Shown: positions 10,800 to 22,399 of the stretch, in pieces
Layout: each line of letters begins with the position of its first letter
Numbering within the stretch: position 1 is the stretch's first letter
Assembly: GCF_016801985.1 (NCBI RefSeq)
Contig: NZ_JAEVLS010000002.1
Coordinates: 868,001-932,000 of the forward strand
Origin: Steroidobacter gossypii
Lineage (GTDB): Bacteria; Pseudomonadota; Gammaproteobacteria; Steroidobacterales; Steroidobacteraceae
Reading direction: 5' to 3'
DNA: 64,000 bases
Made by a program: the position numbers and the translations under genes
Notes under the pieces: generated by a model
Told to the model about the DNA's origin: nothing
The model's input: the letters and a program-made list of their open reading frames with translations, nothing else
The model's database searches: none

Positions 10800-11747
10800 C
10801 TAGCGGTAGCGGTCGTCGCGGTCGCCGTACTGCTTCTCGCGGCGCTCACGGCGCTCCTGGGCTTCCACGCACAGGGTGGCGACCGGGCGGGCTTCCAGGC
10901 GCTTGATGCCGATCTCCTCGCCGGTTTCCACGCAGTAGCCGTAGCTGCCGTCCTCGATGCGCTTGATCGCTTCTTCGATCTTGCGGATCAGCTTGCGCTC
11001 GCGGTCGCGCGTGCGCAGCTCGAGGCTGAACTCCGATTCCTGGGTGGCGCGGTCGTTGGGATCGGGGAAGTTGGCAGCCTCGTCCTTCATGTGAAGCACG
11101 GTGCGATCCACTTCCTGCATCAGGTCGCGCTTCCAGGTGTTGAGGATCTGGCGGAAGTGCTCGAGCTGCTCCTTGTTCATGTACTGCTCGCCACGCCGCG
11201 GAATGTAGGGTTTTACATTCCGAGGGCCGGCCAGCAGATTGATGCTGGAAAGGTCCTGGCCTTCGCCGTCCTCATTGTCGCCGGCAGCGTCAATGTCTTG
11301 AGATTGAGTCATCGTGTGGGCAGTCACGGGTCTGGAATTCGTGGTCTTCGCAGAGGTTGCAAGGGCCGGCGCGGAGTCGTCCGACGATTCGTCGTCCGGT
11401 TGCGCCGGTGCGGCTTTGGGCTCGTGGCTCGGGGCCGGCTTGTGGGCCGGCTTGGCCGCCGCAGCGACCGCGGCCGGTTTGGCGGCGGATCGTTCGGCTG
11501 GCTTGTCGTGCGCCGATTTCTCGGCGGACTTTTCTAGGGAAACGACTTTATCCAGTGGTTTGTCCGCTTTGGCGGCGGGCGTCGAGCGGGGCGCGGCAGC
11601 GGTGGCCGCAGGCTTGGGGCGAGGCGCGGCGACAGGCGGTTTCTTGGCCGGCGCCGCTTTCCTGGCAGTCTCTCGAGCCGAAACTGTCTTTTTGACTACC
11701 GGTTGCTTGGCCTTCGTCGCTTTCGCCGACGGTTTTTTTGCGGCCAT
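10800..11747 (-). CDS. dksA: RNA polymerase-binding factor DksA with a long basic N-terminal extension
   Basis: DksA enters the RNA polymerase secondary channel and potentiates ppGpp control of rRNA promoters. The C-terminal 150 residues match the family: coiled coil with the acidic tip DPNDRA, then RDRERKLIRKIEEAI. The zinc-finger region reads GYCVETGEEIGIKRLEARP and LCVEAQERRE, so the second cysteine of each CXXC pair is Thr or Ala. The first ~165 residues are Lys/Ala/Pro-rich, histone H1-like. The ATG at 11747 has GGAGG 8 bases upstream, so the extension is probably translated. The total of 315 residues compares with 151 in E. coli. Confidence 0.95.
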   Translation of the reverse strand: MAAKKPSAKATKAKQPVVKKTVSARETARKAAPAKKPPVAAPRPKPAATAAAPRSTPAAKADKPLDKVVSLEKSAEKSAHDKPAERSAAKPAAVAAAAKPAHKPAPSHEPKAAPAQPDDESSDDSAPALATSAKTTNSRPVTAHTMTQSQDIDAAGDNEDGEGQDLSSINLLAGPRNVKPYIPRRGEQYMNKEQLEHFRQILNTWKRDLMQEVDRTVLHMKDEAANFPDPNDRATQESEFSLELRTRDRERKLIRKIEEAIKRIEDGSYGYCVETGEEIGIKRLEARPVATLCVEAQERRERREKQYGDRDDRYR

Positions 11748-11875
11748 CTACTATGCCTCCGCGATTACCTCGCGCTGGAGCTCAACCCTCGCCGGGGCGA
11801 GGCTCGAGCCCAAACAACAGCTTGGACCCAACCCTTGAACAAGTTCCGGACAATCGCTCGCCAAAGAGGGGCGCG

Positions 11876-11881
11876 ATTATA
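11876..11881 (-). promoter_or_regulatory. Candidate -10 element of the dksA promoter
   Basis: On the minus strand TATAAT reads from 11881 to 11876, about 130 bases before the dksA ATG. The -35 region 16-17 bp further up (around 11898-11904) matches the consensus poorly. Confidence 0.45.
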
Positions 11882-11965
11882 CAGACCGCGCCTGAGGCGT
11901 ACAGAGTCCCATTCATAGTCCCGCTCGAAGTCGATTTTTGGGCCTGCTCAGCCTGCGTCAACGCG

Positions 11966-11994
11966 TCCACAGGCGAGAATGTTTCACATACACT
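11966..11994 (+). promoter_or_regulatory. Weak candidate promoter for smc
   Basis: TCCACA (11966-11971) and TACACT (11989-11994) stand 17 bp apart, 38 bases before the smc ATG. The rest of the 284-bp dksA-smc spacer shows no gene. Only hexamer resemblance supports it. Confidence 0.3.
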
Positions 11995-12031
11995 ACCGCC
12001 CGTTTTCACACCCCCTTTTGCTCGAGGCGCG

Positions 12032-15000
12032 ATGCGACTCAATAAGATCAAGCTGGCCGGGTTCAAGTCCTTTGTGGACCCGACCGCGGTGAATTTCCCT
12101 AGCAACCTGATCGGCGTCGTGGGGCCGAACGGTTGCGGCAAGTCCAACATCATCGACGCGGTCCGCTGGGTGATGGGTGAGATCTCCGCCAAGCACCTGC
12201 GCGGCGACTCCATGGCGGACGTGGTGTTCAACGGCTCCAGCTCCCGCAAGCCCGTGGGCACGGCCTCGGTGGAGCTGGTGTTCGACAATTCGGACGGCAA
12301 GCTGGGCGGCCAGTACGCCAACTTCAACGAGGTGTCGCTGAAGCGCGTGGTGTCCCGCGACGGAACCTCGGCGTACTTCCTGAACGGCGCGCGCTGCCGC
12401 CGCAAGGACATCACGCAGCTGTTCCTGGGCACCGGCCTGGGCTCGCGCAGCTACGCCATCATCGAGCAGGGCATGATCGGCCGCGTCATCGAGGCGCGCC
12501 CGGAGGAACTGCGTGGCTTCATCGAAGAGGCGGCCGGCATCTCCAAGTACAAGGAGCGCCGCCGTGAGACCGCCAATCGCATCTCCGCCACCAAGGAGAA
12601 TCTGGAACGCTTGAACGACGTCCGCGAGGAAGTCGACAAGCAGCTGCGCCACCTGCAGCGTCAGGCGGCGACCGCCCGTCGCTATCAGGCCTTGAAGCAG
12701 GACGAGCGCAAGATCAGCGCCGAGCTGATCGCCCTGCGCCTGAAGGCCATCGAGAACGACTCGCAGTCCAAAGAAAGCATCCTGAGCGAGCGCGACACCG
12801 CCCTGCAGGGCCTGATCGCCGAGCTGCGCGCCATCGAGTCGTCGATCGAAACCTCGCGCGAGGACTTCACGGAAAAGTCGGAAGCGCTGAACGCCGTGCA
12901 GGGCCGCTTCTATCAGATCGGTTCCGAGATCTCGCGCACCGAGCAGCAGATCCAGCACACCCGCGAGCTGCGCCAGCGCCAGCGCCAGGATCTGGAGCAG
13001 GCCGAGGAGGGCGCGGCTGAAGCCGAGATGCATCTGACGCGCGACCAGACGCAGATCGATCAGTTCCGCACCGAGCTGGAAGAGCTGGAGCCCGGTCTGG
13101 ACATGGCTCGCGAGCGCGAGCGCGCCTCGGCTGAGGCGTTGTCGCAGGCCGAAGAGGCCATGCAGGAGTGGCAGGAGCGGTGGGAAGAGTTCAACCGCGA
13201 CTCACGCGCCGCCAGCGAAAAAACGCAGGTGGAGCGCGCGCGCATCGAGCAGCTGGAACATCAGCTGACGGCCTTGCAGTCGCGGCGTGAGCGTCTGAGC
13301 ACCGAGCTCGGCCAGCTCGACATGGGCGATGTCGAAGAACGGATCGCCATGCTCCAGGCTCAGCTGGACGACGCCGCCGCTCAAAGCGAAGCGGCGGAAA
13401 CTCAGCTGCGCGAGGCGACCGAAGAGTTGCAGCGCCTGCGTGAGCGCGAGCGTGAGCTGGTGAGCGCCGACGACAACGGTCGCAAACAATTGCAGGAAGC
13501 GCAGGGACGATTGATGTCGCTGCAGGCTTTGCAGCAGGCCGCGCTGGGTCTCGCTCAAGGCAAGGTCACCGAGTGGCTCTCGTCCAACGCGCTGACCGAG
13601 CGGCCGCGCCTCGGTCAGCAGCTGGTGGTGGAGCCAGGTTGGGAGCGCGCCGTCGAAACGGTGCTCGGTTCGTATCTCGAAGCGGTCTCGGTCGACACGC
13701 TCGATGACATCGCTCAGCGTATCGACTCGCTGCAGGTCGGCACGGTTTCGTTCTTCTCCGCAGGCGCAAGCACGGCTCATAGCAGCGATGGCAGCAGCCT
13801 GTTGTCGCGCGTGCAGGGGCCGTCCGCGATCTCGGCGCTGTTGACCGGCATCGTCGCCGTCGACTCGCTGCCCGAGGCGCTGGAGCGTCGTCATTCGCTG
13901 GCCGATGGTCAGTCCATCATCACTCGCGACGGCGTATGGATCGGCCGCGACTGGCTGCGAGTCAGCCGTGACAAAGACGTTCACGCCGGCGTCATCGAGC
14001 GTGAAAAGGAGATGGGCGAGCTGCGTGAGCGCGTGAGCGCCGCCGAAGAGCAGCGTGAGTCCATCCAGTTGCAGCTCGCCGAGTGCCGCGAGTCCGTCAG
14101 CTCGCTCGAGCATCGTCGCGACCAGTTGCAGGCCGAAGTCAACCGCCTGCATCGCTCCAACAGCGAGTTCAGCTCGCAGGTCAGCGCGCTGCGCGCGAAG
14201 GCCGAGCAGACCGCGGAGCGCATGCGTCGCGTCACTGGCGAGATCGAAGAGCTCGACCGCGATTACGAAGGCCGCTCCGAAGCGATCGCCGAAGCGCGCG
14301 CCCGCTTGCAGGAAGGCCTGGAGGCGATGGGGCAGTTCGAGGACGCCCGCGTCGGCCTCGAAAACGAGCGCGAGGAACGTCGTCAGGCGCTGTCCTCGAC
14401 GCGCGCACAGGCGCAGCAGGATCGCGATAACGCGCAGGAAGTGGCCATCAAGGTGGAGTCGCGGCGCTCGTCGCTGGCATCCATCTCGGCGGGCCTGGAT
14501 CGTCTGCGCAATCAGTTGGAGCAGTATCAGCAGCGTCGCGACCGGCTGACGCAGCAGCTCGCCGATGGCGAGGAGCCGTTGAACGCCCTGGAGATGGAGC
14601 TGGAAGCCAAGCTCGAACAGCGCATCGAAGTCGAGCAGGAGCTGTCGGTGGCGCGCGAGGCGCTGGAAGGCGCCGAACATCTGATGCGCACCATGGATCA
14701 GCAGCGCCAGGATCGCGAGCAGGCCATCGAAAAGGCGCGCGCGGGTCTCGACGACCTACGCATGGCTGCCGAGGGCTTGAAGGTGCGGCGTGAGACGCTG
14801 CAGGAACAGTTCGCAGCCACGCAGTTCGATCTCGCGACGGTGTATCAGGAAATGCCGCCCGAAGCCGAAGTGGGCGCGTGGGAAGAAACGTTGGAGGACC
14901 TGTCCGAGAAGATCCAGAAGCTGGGCGCGGTGAACCTGGCGGCCATCGAGGAGTTCCAGGAACAGTCCCAGCGCAAGGAATATCTGGACAGCCAGTTCAA

Positions 15001-15535
15001 GGACCTGACCGAAGCGCTCGAGACGCTGGAGACGGCCATCCAGAAGATCGACAAGGAAACCCGGCAGCGCTTCCAGGATACGTTCGATCGCGTCAACGCC
15101 GGCCTGAAGGAGCGTTTCCCGCGTCTGTTCGGCGGTGGCCACGCGTATCTGGAGCTTGCGGGCGAGGACATTCTGAACGCCGGCGTGTCCATCATGGCGC
15201 GCCCGCCGGGCAAGCGGAACAGCACCATCAATCAGCTGTCGGGCGGTGAAAAGGCGCTGACCGCGGTGGCGCTGGTGTTCTCGATCTTCGAGTTGAATCC
15301 CGCGCCGTTCTGTCTGCTGGACGAGGTGGACGCGCCGCTCGACGAAGCCAACGTCGGCCGCTTCTGCAACACCGTCAAGGAAATGTCGGAGCGCGTGCAG
15401 TTCATCTTCATCACTCACAACAAGACCACCATGGAGCTGGCTTCGCAGCTGGTGGGCGTGACCATGAACGAGCCGGGCGTGTCGCGCCTGGTGGCGGTCG
15501 ATGTCGACGAAGCGGTGCGGCTGGCGGCAATGTAA
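12032..15535 (+). CDS. smc: Chromosome segregation protein SMC
   Basis: SMC is the ATPase of the bacterial condensin and works with ScpA and ScpB, both encoded at 22396-26048. The Walker A motif GPNGCGKSNIIDAVRW is near the N-terminus. Two long coiled-coil stretches flank a hinge around residues 520-660. The C-terminus carries the signature NQLSGGEKALTAVALVF and the Walker B LLDEVDAPLDEAN. The ATG at 12032 starts the canonical MRLNKIKLAGFKSF, with GAGG 4 bases upstream; the frame is open further up to 11738, but that part overlaps dksA. The product is 1167 residues. Confidence 0.98.
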   Translation: MRLNKIKLAGFKSFVDPTAVNFPSNLIGVVGPNGCGKSNIIDAVRWVMGEISAKHLRGDSMADVVFNGSSSRKPVGTASVELVFDNSDGKLGGQYANFNEVSLKRVVSRDGTSAYFLNGARCRRKDITQLFLGTGLGSRSYAIIEQGMIGRVIEARPEELRGFIEEAAGISKYKERRRETANRISATKENLERLNDVREEVDKQLRHLQRQAATARRYQALKQDERKISAELIALRLKAIENDSQSKESILSERDTALQGLIAELRAIESSIETSREDFTEKSEALNAVQGRFYQIGSEISRTEQQIQHTRELRQRQRQDLEQAEEGAAEAEMHLTRDQTQIDQFRTELEELEPGLDMARERERASAEALSQAEEAMQEWQERWEEFNRDSRAASEKTQVERARIEQLEHQLTALQSRRERLSTELGQLDMGDVEERIAMLQAQLDDAAAQSEAAETQLREATEELQRLRERERELVSADDNGRKQLQEAQGRLMSLQALQQAALGLAQGKVTEWLSSNALTERPRLGQQLVVEPGWERAVETVLGSYLEAVSVDTLDDIAQRIDSLQVGTVSFFSAGASTAHSSDGSSLLSRVQGPSAISALLTGIVAVDSLPEALERRHSLADGQSIITRDGVWIGRDWLRVSRDKDVHAGVIEREKEMGELRERVSAAEEQRESIQLQLAECRESVSSLEHRRDQLQAEVNRLHRSNSEFSSQVSALRAKAEQTAERMRRVTGEIEELDRDYEGRSEAIAEARARLQEGLEAMGQFEDARVGLENEREERRQALSSTRAQAQQDRDNAQEVAIKVESRRSSLASISAGLDRLRNQLEQYQQRRDRLTQQLADGEEPLNALEMELEAKLEQRIEVEQELSVAREALEGAEHLMRTMDQQRQDREQAIEKARAGLDDLRMAAEGLKVRRETLQEQFAATQFDLATVYQEMPPEAEVGAWEETLEDLSEKIQKLGAVNLAAIEEFQEQSQRKEYLDSQFKDLTEALETLETAIQKIDKETRQRFQDTFDRVNAGLKERFPRLFGGGHAYLELAGEDILNAGVSIMARPPGKRNSTINQLSGGEKALTAVALVFSIFELNPAPFCLLDEVDAPLDEANVGRFCNTVKEMSERVQFIFITHNKTTMELASQLVGVTMNEPGVSRLVAVDVDEAVRLAAM

Positions 15536-15538
15536 TTC

Positions 15539-16516
15539 ATGAATGAGTTGCGTTGGATTCTGATCGGGTTCGGCATCGTCCTGCTCGCAGGCATTTACCT
15601 GTGGGGGCGACGGGGCACGGCTGCCGTCGCCGAGGACGTGGCGCTGCGTGGCGGGCGCGCCGACCCGGCGTTGCAGCCGCAGGGGTTTGCGGAACCGCCT
15701 TCGTATGAATCGCCCGCTGCACACTCGTATGAGGAAGAGGAGCCGCCTGCGCCAGCGGCGCGCGCTCTGGAACGCGCGGCTGACTTCGAAGTCACGGCGG
15801 TGCGTCCGGTCAGCCCGCGCACTGAGGCCCGCCTTGCACGTGCTGAGGCGCCCCGTCCGATCTACAAAGAGCCGGCCTACAAAGAGATCGTGCCGCCGGC
15901 GAACACCAGCGGCGAGGCGCCGCGACCCTTGCCGGACTTCCGTCGCGGCCGCCTCGAGCCCACCATCGGCGCCGACATCGTGACGGAAGAGCTGCGAGTG
16001 GAACCGGCGACAGGAGAGACGCCGAGCACGGTGATCACGCCGGCGCCGACATTGTCCTCGAGCGAATCACCGCCGCCGCGGCGCTCCAGCGTCCGCAAGA
16101 TTCTGTCGCTGCGCCTGAGCCTGGCACCGCAGCGGGTGGAAGGCGCAAAGCTGCTGGAAGTGTTGCAGGAAGAGCTGCTCACTCACGGCAAGTACGAAAT
16201 CTTTCATCGCCTGCACAGCGACGGCCAAAGCCTGTTCAGCATTGCCAGCATGGTCGAGCCCGGCAGCTTCGATCTGGAGAAGATGGGCGAGACGCTGTAT
16301 CCGGGCATCACTTTGTTCGCGCAATTGCCGGGGCCGGTCCCGGGCATGCATGCGCTCAACGAGATGGTGGCGTGCGCGCGTCGCTTGCATCAGTCCCTCG
16401 GCGGTGTGCTCCAGGACGATCGCGGCGTGCCGCTGACGGTGCACCGTATCGAACGCATGCGGCAGGAAGTTCGTGACTTCGAGCGACCGCCGGGCGCACG
16501 CAGTCTTCAGGAGTAA
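15539..16516 (+). CDS. zipA: Cell division protein ZipA
   Basis: ZipA tethers FtsZ to the inner membrane and is restricted to Gammaproteobacteria. A single N-terminal transmembrane helix (residues 4-22, LRWILIGFGIVLLAGIYLW) is followed by a Pro/Glu/Arg-rich linker to about residue 180 and the ZipA C-terminal FtsZ-binding domain (ILSLRLSLAPQRVEGAKLL through GVPLTVHRIERMRQEV). At 325 residues the size is normal. It starts 3 bp after smc and ends 6 bp before ligA, as in related genomes. Confidence 0.94.
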   Translation: MNELRWILIGFGIVLLAGIYLWGRRGTAAVAEDVALRGGRADPALQPQGFAEPPSYESPAAHSYEEEEPPAPAARALERAADFEVTAVRPVSPRTEARLARAEAPRPIYKEPAYKEIVPPANTSGEAPRPLPDFRRGRLEPTIGADIVTEELRVEPATGETPSTVITPAPTLSSSESPPPRRSSVRKILSLRLSLAPQRVEGAKLLEVLQEELLTHGKYEIFHRLHSDGQSLFSIASMVEPGSFDLEKMGETLYPGITLFAQLPGPVPGMHALNEMVACARRLHQSLGGVLQDDRGVPLTVHRIERMRQEVRDFERPPGARSLQE

Positions 16517-18541
<2,025 letters not shown>

Positions 18542-18572
18542 TTTCCCGCCAGAAGACCCACGCCCCTAGCCC

Positions 18573-18600
18573 CTGTCGGGGGAGGTCCTCCCCCCGACAG
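18573..18600. terminator. Hairpin between convergent ligA and ppiC-like gene
   Basis: CTGTCGGGGG pairs with the CCCCCGACAG at 18591-18600 around a short loop. The stem lies between two convergent genes and can fold on both strands; there is no T-run. Confidence 0.6.
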
Positions 18601-18627
18601 CCGCCGCGCGAGCCGACGCAAGAACTC

Positions 18628-19446
18628 TTAGATCTTCTTCTCGATCTGAGCGTTCTTGCGAAGCTCCTCGAGATAAGTCTGCAGCTTCTTGCGCTGAACC
18701 AGCATCTTCACGCGATCCTTCACTTCCTCAAACGGAGGCGCTTCCGTCGCGCGCGACTCTTCGAGTTTGATGACGTGCCACCCGTACTGGCTCTGCACAG
18801 GCTGTTCCGTCATCTGCCCAGGCTGCAGTGCCGCCACGGCGTCGGAGAACGGCTTGACCATGCTCTCGAGCGTGAACCAGCCAAGGTCGCCCCCGTTCTT
18901 ACCGGAAGGATCTTTGGAGTTCTTTTCCGCCAGCTTGGCGAAATCGCCGCCGGCTTTGAGTTGCTTGGTGAGCGCCTCGGCCTTGGCCTGATCGTCGACC
19001 AGGATGTGCCGCGCGTGATACTCACGGGGCATCTGTGACACTTGCGCGTCGTACTCCGGACGCAGCTCTTCGTCGGTGACCGGATTGTTTTCCAGCCATT
19101 TCTGCAGGCCCGAATCGACCAGCACGTTCAAGCGCGCCAGCGCCAGCTGATCCTGCACCTTCTGGTCCTTGTCGACGCCTTCCTGCTGCGCCACTTCAGC
19201 AGCGAGCCGCATGCTGATGAACTGATCCAGCAGCTGCGATTTCTCGGCCTCGGCGACCTGCCGCTTGGACTGACGCTCGACGTTCTCGACGTACAGATCG
19301 AATTCGGACTTGCTGATCGGCTTGCCGTTGACGACCGCCACCTCCGGTCCCTTGGCGGCGGGTTGCTGGGCGGTGTCGGCGGCTTTGCCGCAGCCGGCCA
19401 GCAGCGTGAGAGGCAGCAGCAGGCCGACGAGAAGATGGCGGTTCAT
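18628..19446 (-). CDS. Parvulin-type peptidyl-prolyl isomerase lipoprotein
   Basis: This is a periplasmic foldase-like protein. The start MNRHLLVG at 19446 has AAGGA 5 bases upstream and opens a lipoprotein signal ending in the lipobox LLAGC. An N-terminal SurA-like helical region (AVVNGKPISKSEFDLYVENV) is followed by a parvulin rotamase domain (REYHARHILVDDQAKAEAL, DPSGKNGGDLGWF, QSQYGWHVIKLEE). The 272-residue protein is of PpiC/PrsA-like size. It lies downstream of bolA and yciB on the same strand. The exact subfamily is not resolved. Confidence 0.88.
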   Translation of the reverse strand: MNRHLLVGLLLPLTLLAGCGKAADTAQQPAAKGPEVAVVNGKPISKSEFDLYVENVERQSKRQVAEAEKSQLLDQFISMRLAAEVAQQEGVDKDQKVQDQLALARLNVLVDSGLQKWLENNPVTDEELRPEYDAQVSQMPREYHARHILVDDQAKAEALTKQLKAGGDFAKLAEKNSKDPSGKNGGDLGWFTLESMVKPFSDAVAALQPGQMTEQPVQSQYGWHVIKLEESRATEAPPFEEVKDRVKMLVQRKKLQTYLEELRKNAQIEKKI

Positions 19447-19494
19447 GGCGTTCCTTGAAAAGTAGGGAGTAAGACCCGGGAATAGGAGCATTCG

Positions 19495-19776
19495 TCAGCG
19501 CGCTTCGTCCGGTGTCAGCGCGGTGATGCTCAAAGCGTGGATGTCGGTCTGCATCAGCTCGCCCAGCGAGCGATACACCAGCTGATGGCGCTGCAGAGTG
19601 CGCAGACCGGCAAAGTCCTGCGACACCACGCGAACACGGAAGTGCCCTCTACCGTCGCGTGCGCCTGCATGGCCCGCGTGCAAATGACTGTCGTCGATCA
19701 GCTCGACCTGGTCGGTGTGCAATGCCTGGCGCAGCTCGCTGACGATGCGCTCGGCGCGCGAGGGAACGGCGCTCAT
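19495..19776 (-). CDS. bolA: BolA family protein
   Basis: BolA proteins pair with monothiol glutaredoxins in Fe-S metabolism and affect cell morphology and stress responses. The 93-residue product has the family fold with DDSHLHAGHAGARDGRGHFRV, including the conserved histidine region and HFRV strand, then LQRHQLVYRSLGELM. Its ATG overlaps the stop codon of the upstream yciB gene (ATGA), so translation is probably coupled. Confidence 0.93.
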   Translation of the reverse strand: MSAVPSRAERIVSELRQALHTDQVELIDDSHLHAGHAGARDGRGHFRVRVVSQDFAGLRTLQRHQLVYRSLGELMQTDIHALSITALTPDEAR

Positions 19777-20351
19777 TGCGGCTTCCCCGGCATCTGCGAC
19801 TTGTCCGGGTCCGCCGCGTCCTCGGCCGGCAGCTTGGATGACAGCCAGAACGCCTGGCCGATGGCAAATGCCGCCGTCAGCCCGAGCATGCCGTAGAGCT
19901 TGAACGACACCCAGAACGCCTCGGAGAAGTTATAGGCGACGTACAGGTTGATGACGCCGAGCGCGGTGAAAAACACGATCCAGATCCAGTTGAGCGTGAG
20001 CCACACCGGCCGTTCCAGCTGAAAGTTCGGGCCCATGATGCGCTCGATCAGCACCTTGTCGCCGAAGAAGCGGCTGGCGAGGAACGCCGCCGCGAACAGC
20101 CAGTTGACCACCGAGACCTTCCACTGGATGAACGCCTTGTCGTGGATCAGCAGGGTCAGGCCGCCAAACACCAATACCAGCGCGCCCGAGGTCAACGCCA
20201 TCTTGCTGACCTTGCGGTGACGGAACCATTGCCAGGCCGTCTGCGCTATCACCGCGACGATGATCACCCCGGTGGCCACGAACATGTCGCGGGTGACCTG
20301 ATAGGTGAGATAGAACGCGATGACCGGAAAGAAATCGAACAACAACTGCAT
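19773..20351 (-). CDS. yciB: Septation protein A / inner membrane-spanning protein YciB
   Basis: YciB (IspZ) is a multi-pass inner membrane protein linked to cell division and envelope maintenance. The 192-residue product starts MQLLFDFFPVIAFYLTYQ, the family hallmark, and shows five to six hydrophobic segments with the conserved FFGDKVLIERIMG and LTLNWIWIVFF stretches. The ATG at 20351 is chosen because the family starts there; the open frame beyond it overlaps the divergent yciO. It ends with an ATGA overlap into bolA. Confidence 0.94.
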   Translation of the reverse strand: MQLLFDFFPVIAFYLTYQVTRDMFVATGVIIVAVIAQTAWQWFRHRKVSKMALTSGALVLVFGGLTLLIHDKAFIQWKVSVVNWLFAAAFLASRFFGDKVLIERIMGPNFQLERPVWLTLNWIWIVFFTALGVINLYVAYNFSEAFWVSFKLYGMLGLTAAFAIGQAFWLSSKLPAEDAADPDKSQMPGKPQ

Positions 20352-20417
20352 GCTACGGCGCAGACCTTGCCGGACCGAAGACCCCGGCGGAGTTGACAGG
20401 CCCGCTATCATACCGGG

Positions 20418-21041
20418 ATGACCAGCCGCTATCTGGAGATTCACCCGCAGGATCCGCAGCTCCGCCTGATTCGCCAGGCGGTCGAGATCATTCGCGAGGG
20501 CGGGGTGGTCGTTTACCCGACCGACTCGTGCTACGCGCTGGGCTGTCACATTGGCGACAAGGCCGCGATGGAGCGCATCTCCCGCATCCGTCAGACCGAC
20601 AAGCACCACCACTTCACGCTGGTCTGCAGCGATCTGTCCGAGATCTCCAATTACGCCCGCGTGAGCAACACGCAGTACCGCACTCTCAAGGCGTTCACGC
20701 CGGGGCCATACACCTTCATCCTGCAGGCCACCAAGGAGACGCCGCGACGACTGCAGAACGAGCGGCGCAAGACCATCGGCATTCGCGTGCCCGACCATGC
20801 CGTGCCGATGGCCATTCTCGATGAGCTGGGTGAGCCCATCATGAGTTCGACCCTGATCCTGCCCGGAGATGAGCACCCGATGACGGACGGGCGCGAGATC
20901 CAGGAGCGGCTGTACCACTTCGTGGACGCCGTGATCGACAGCGGCAACTGCGGCTTGGAGCCGAGCAGCGTCATCGATCTGGCGGGGCCCGCGCCGGTGC
21001 TCGTGCGACGGGGCAAGGGCGATGTGAGCGCCTTCGAGTGA
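20418..21041 (+). CDS. yciO: YciO family L-threonylcarbamoyladenylate synthase-like protein
   Basis: This is a Sua5/YrdC-fold protein; the family makes the t6A intermediate, although the exact role of the YciO branch is less clear. The core is recognisable: IIREGGVVVYPTDSCYALGC, KHHHFTLVCSDLSEI, PGPYTFILQATKETPRRL, TIGIRVPDHAV and EPIMSSTL. Its 207 residues match E. coli YciO. It diverges from yciB and precedes trpS, with a promoter-like region between. Confidence 0.92.
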   Translation: MTSRYLEIHPQDPQLRLIRQAVEIIREGGVVVYPTDSCYALGCHIGDKAAMERISRIRQTDKHHHFTLVCSDLSEISNYARVSNTQYRTLKAFTPGPYTFILQATKETPRRLQNERRKTIGIRVPDHAVPMAILDELGEPIMSSTLILPGDEHPMTDGREIQERLYHFVDAVIDSGNCGLEPSSVIDLAGPAPVLVRRGKGDVSAFE

Positions 21042-21094
21042 ACAACCTCGCGGCGGGTCTTACGCGGGCTATCAAGCTTGGCTGTCAAGCTGCG

Positions 21095-21100
21095 TATAAT
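21095..21100 (+). promoter_or_regulatory. Candidate -10 element for trpS
   Basis: A perfect TATAAT sits 82 bases before the trpS start. No good -35 hexamer is seen 16-18 bp upstream, so only the -10 is proposed. Confidence 0.5.
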
Positions 21101-21181
21101 GCGCCCAGCTTTGCAAGCTGCTGATTCTTCGTATCAACAATACCCGCTAACGCCTTGTTTTATCGGGCCTGAGGCCAAGCA

Positions 21182-22395
<1,214 letters not shown>

Positions 22396-22399
<4 letters not shown>

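Noticed and set aside
11738-12031. N-terminal extension of smc by 98 residues
   Set aside because: The extension overlaps dksA, is not homologous to SMC, and the ATG at 12032 has a proper ribosome site and the canonical MRLNKIKLAGFKSF start.
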